Assembly: GCF_001457775.1 (NCBI RefSeq)
Contig: NZ_CYSG01000005.1
Coordinates: 1-64,000, forward strand
DNA length: 64,000 nucleotides
Source: Phaeobacter sp. CECT 5382
Lineage (GTDB): Bacteria; Pseudomonadota; Alphaproteobacteria; Rhodobacterales; Rhodobacteraceae
Direction: 5' to 3'
Positions within the stretch are counted from its first letter, which is position 1. Each line of letters begins with the position of its first letter. Of the stretch, positions 62,005 to 64,000 are shown piece after piece. Below the pieces are notes generated by a model. That model made no database searches. It was not told the origin of the DNA and worked only from the letters and a program-made list of their open reading frames with translations. The position numbers and the translations under genes were made by a program.

Positions 62005-62498
62005 GCGTGGCGCTGACGCAGATCCGCATCCAGCCGATGACGGCGACAGGTTTTGCGCCCTTTGGCGATCTGCTGGATGTCGCTGGAGATCCTGACAAGA
62101 TCATCAATCAGGGGCTTTGTGGGCGATATCATGACCGGGCACAGATGGATTTTGGGGTCGGGCGGGCCGGGCTCAGCCTGTTTCAGGCCGAGCCCCGCAC
62201 ACTGCCGCTGCGCTTGGAGATGATGGAGCGCCACCCCGAGGGCAGTCAGGCTTTTATCCCGATGAGCGAACATGGGTTTCTGGTCATTGTGGCGCCAGAT
62301 GCCGATGGCATGCCGGGGCGGCCTTTGGCCTTTGAGACCGCGCCGGGGCAGGCGATCAATTTTCACCGGGGCACCTGGCATGGGGTTCTGACCCCGCTAC
62401 ATGCACCGGGGCTATTTGCCGTGGTCGACCGCATTGGCGCAGGTGACAACCTGCAGGAACACTGGTTCGACACCGCCTTTGAGGTGGTGCGCGCCTGA
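62001..62498 (+). CDS. allA: Ureidoglycolate lyase
   Basis: A 165-residue cupin-fold enzyme of the AllA family, splitting ureidoglycolate into glyoxylate and urea. Segments FAPFGDLL, PEGSQAFIPM and FHRGTWHGVLTPL fit the family; the last holds the conserved cupin histidine, and FAVVDRIGAGDNLQEHW closes the domain. Length is standard. Its ATG overlaps the PuuE-UraD stop by 4 bp. The enzyme producing its substrate (allantoate amidohydrolase or allantoicase) is not in the window and should lie to the right or elsewhere. Confidence 0.93.
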   Translation: MSVALTQIRIQPMTATGFAPFGDLLDVAGDPDKIINQGLCGRYHDRAQMDFGVGRAGLSLFQAEPRTLPLRLEMMERHPEGSQAFIPMSEHGFLVIVAPDADGMPGRPLAFETAPGQAINFHRGTWHGVLTPLHAPGLFAVVDRIGAGDNLQEHWFDTAFEVVRA

Positions 62499-62594
62499 CG
62501 AGACACAACAAGACAAGACACAACAACCAGAGACAGGCTGCCCAACAGAAGGCGGTCGTTTCGATACCAACCAACAGAACAAGAGGGAATGAAA

Positions 62595-64000
62595 ATGGCT
62601 GACGGCTCCTTGGGAAGCCCCGCGCAATTGCGGGACCCGAATTATACTCCACCCCTGGCGCGCGCAGTGCCGCTGGGCATCCAGCACGTGCTGGCAATGT
62701 TTGTGTCCAACGTGACACCGGCGATCATCGTGGCGGGGGCTGCGGGTTTTGGCTTTGGTTCCAACTCGCCTGACTTTCCGGAGCTGCTCTATCTGATCCA
62801 GATGTCGATGCTTTTTGCCGGGGTTGCGACGCTGTTGCAGACGGTAACGCTGGGGCCAGTGGGTGCAGGCCTGCCGATTGTTCAGGGGACGTCTTTTGCT
62901 TTTTTGCCGATCATGATCCCGCTGGTGGTGGGAAAGGGCGTTGATGGATTGGCCGCCCTTTATGGTGGGGTGCTGATTGGTGGCATCTTCCATGGCTTGC
63001 TGGGGCTGTTCATTGGCAAGATCCGCTTTGCCTTGCCGCCACTGGTGACGGGTTTGGTCGTGACCATGATCGGACTGGCGCTGGTCAAGGTCGGCATTCA
63101 ATACGCCGCCGGTGGAGTGCCTGCGATTGGCACGCCTGAATATGGCTCCCTGTTGAACTGGTCGGCAGCTCTTGTGGTGATCTTTGCCACCCTTGGGCTC
63201 AAATTCTTTGCCCGCGGCATGCTGTCGGTTTCGGCCGTTTTGCTGGGTCTGATCATCGGCTACATCTACGCGCTGCTGATGGGCATGGTCACGGTCGAGG
63301 CGATCGGTGCCAGCTGGTCGCGGGCAGCCTCTTTCGCCCTGCCGGTGCCTTTCAAATACGGTTTTGAATTCTCCTTTGCGGCCATCCTTGGCTTCTGCCT
63401 GATGGCCTTTGTCTCGGCGGTGGAAACCGTCGGCGACGTCAGCGGTATCACCCGGGGCGGTGCCAAACGCGAAGCCACAGATCAGGAAATCTCCGGGGCG
63501 ACCTATGCCGACGGGATCGGCTCTGCCGTGGCCGGGATCTTTGGGGGGCTGCCTAATACCTCGTTCAGCCAGAACGTCGGGCTGATTGCCATGACCGGTG
63601 TCATGAGCCGTCATGTGGTCACCATTGGCGCGCTGTTCCTGATCCTGTGTGGTTTGGTGCCAAAGGTTGGCGCGATCATTCGCACCATCCCGATCGAGGT
63701 GCTGGGCGGCGGTGTTATCGTGATGTTTGGCATGGTAGTTGCAGCTGGGATTTCGATGCTCTCGGATGTGAACTGGAACCGGCGCAATATGGTGATCTTT
63801 GCCATATCTTTGTCGGTCGGTCTCGGTTTGCAGCTGGAGCCGGGTGCAGTGCAATACCTGCCCGCGACCTTGAAGGTGCTGATGACCAGCGGCCTGCTGC
63901 CTGCGGCATTGATTGCCATTGTGCTGAACCTGATCCTGCCTGCGGAACTGGCGGATGAGGCCACCGAAGAAGTGTCCGGCGGCATGGCGGGTCACGGGGA
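62595..64000 (+). CDS. NCS2 family urate/xanthine permease (cut by window end)
   Basis: The visible 468 residues form a nucleobase:cation symporter-2 with about 14 hydrophobic segments. Diagnostic motifs are SAVETVGDVSGI and GLPNTSFSQNVGLIAMTGV, the latter typical of the xanthine/urate branch, not of uracil carriers. The pathway genes in front suggest urate as substrate. The gene continues past position 64000; judged from family length only a short C-terminus is missing. The ATG at 62595 lies 6 bases after AAGAGGGA; the in-frame ATG 62589 is too close to that site. Its minus-strand shadow frame is not a gene. Confidence 0.9.
   Translation, partial: MADGSLGSPAQLRDPNYTPPLARAVPLGIQHVLAMFVSNVTPAIIVAGAAGFGFGSNSPDFPELLYLIQMSMLFAGVATLLQTVTLGPVGAGLPIVQGTSFAFLPIMIPLVVGKGVDGLAALYGGVLIGGIFHGLLGLFIGKIRFALPPLVTGLVVTMIGLALVKVGIQYAAGGVPAIGTPEYGSLLNWSAALVVIFATLGLKFFARGMLSVSAVLLGLIIGYIYALLMGMVTVEAIGASWSRAASFALPVPFKYGFEFSFAAILGFCLMAFVSAVETVGDVSGITRGGAKREATDQEISGATYADGIGSAVAGIFGGLPNTSFSQNVGLIAMTGVMSRHVVTIGALFLILCGLVPKVGAIIRTIPIEVLGGGVIVMFGMVVAAGISMLSDVNWNRRNMVIFAISLSVGLGLQLEPGAVQYLPATLKVLMTSGLLPAALIAIVLNLILPAELADEATEEVSGGMAGHG

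Noticed and set aside
62412-63995. 527-codon minus-strand frame rich in His, Gln and Arg
   Set aside because: The plus strand encodes a clear NCS2 permease over the same bases; the minus-strand product is low-complexity and matches no family.

Overview
The window looks like a chromosomal segment of a marine alphaproteobacterium of the Rhodobacteraceae (Roseobacter group). This is inferred from the high G+C content, the codon use and the gene families: a hydroxyproline catabolic cluster, a methionine gamma-lyase/Lrp pair, a glycerol-type ABC importer with a DUF2160 protein, TamAB, and the PuuD route of urate breakdown. I cannot name a species. No rRNA, tRNA, CRISPR array, insertion sequence or phage gene was recognised.

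Layout. 0.5-6.5 kb: a cold-shock protein, then a GntR regulator divergent from a four-gene trans-4-hydroxyproline pathway (deaminase, epimerase, semialdehyde dehydrogenase, D-hydroxyproline oxidase). 6.5-9.9 kb: methionine gamma-lyase with a divergent Lrp regulator, then a BlaI/M56 sensor pair without a beta-lactamase. 10-16.2 kb: a six-gene glycerol-type ABC importer (binding protein, two ATPases, two permeases, small membrane protein). 16.5-22.2 kb: housekeeping and accessory genes (THUMP RNA methyltransferase, thioesterase, acyl-CoA dehydrogenase/TetR, a DinB-like protein, a degenerate DgoK-like kinase).

22.8-51.8 kb is the most unusual part. It is a 29-kb surface-polysaccharide locus (ExoY-like priming transferase, BY-kinase-like ATPase, Wzz, Wzx, Wzy and six further glycosyltransferases) with a hybrid natural-product assembly line inside it. 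The assembly line comprises an NRPS (formyltransferase, truncated condensation domain, adenylation domain with a luciferase-like monooxygenase inserted between motifs A4 and A5, carrier domain), a one-module PKS (KS-AT-KR-DH-ACP-TE), a phosphopantetheinyl transferase, two related SGNH hydrolases (one fused to a glycosidase-like domain) and glycosyltransferases. Most start/stop junctions on the minus strand from 29.5 to 46.8 kb overlap by 4 bp or lie within 4 bp. The locus therefore reads as one operon that could make an acyl/peptidyl unit and attach it to, or co-export it with, a polysaccharide.

52-57.3 kb encodes the outer-membrane assembly pair TamB/TamA. 57.5-64 kb is a urate/allantoin module: urate hydroxylase PuuD, a LysR regulator, HIU hydrolase, a PuuE-UraD fusion, ureidoglycolate lyase, and an NCS2 permease cut by the window end. 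Intergenic regions carry several dyads, a triple 18-bp repeat in front of puuD, and two copies of a two-hairpin dispersed repeat whose stems differ in sequence but keep their pairing.
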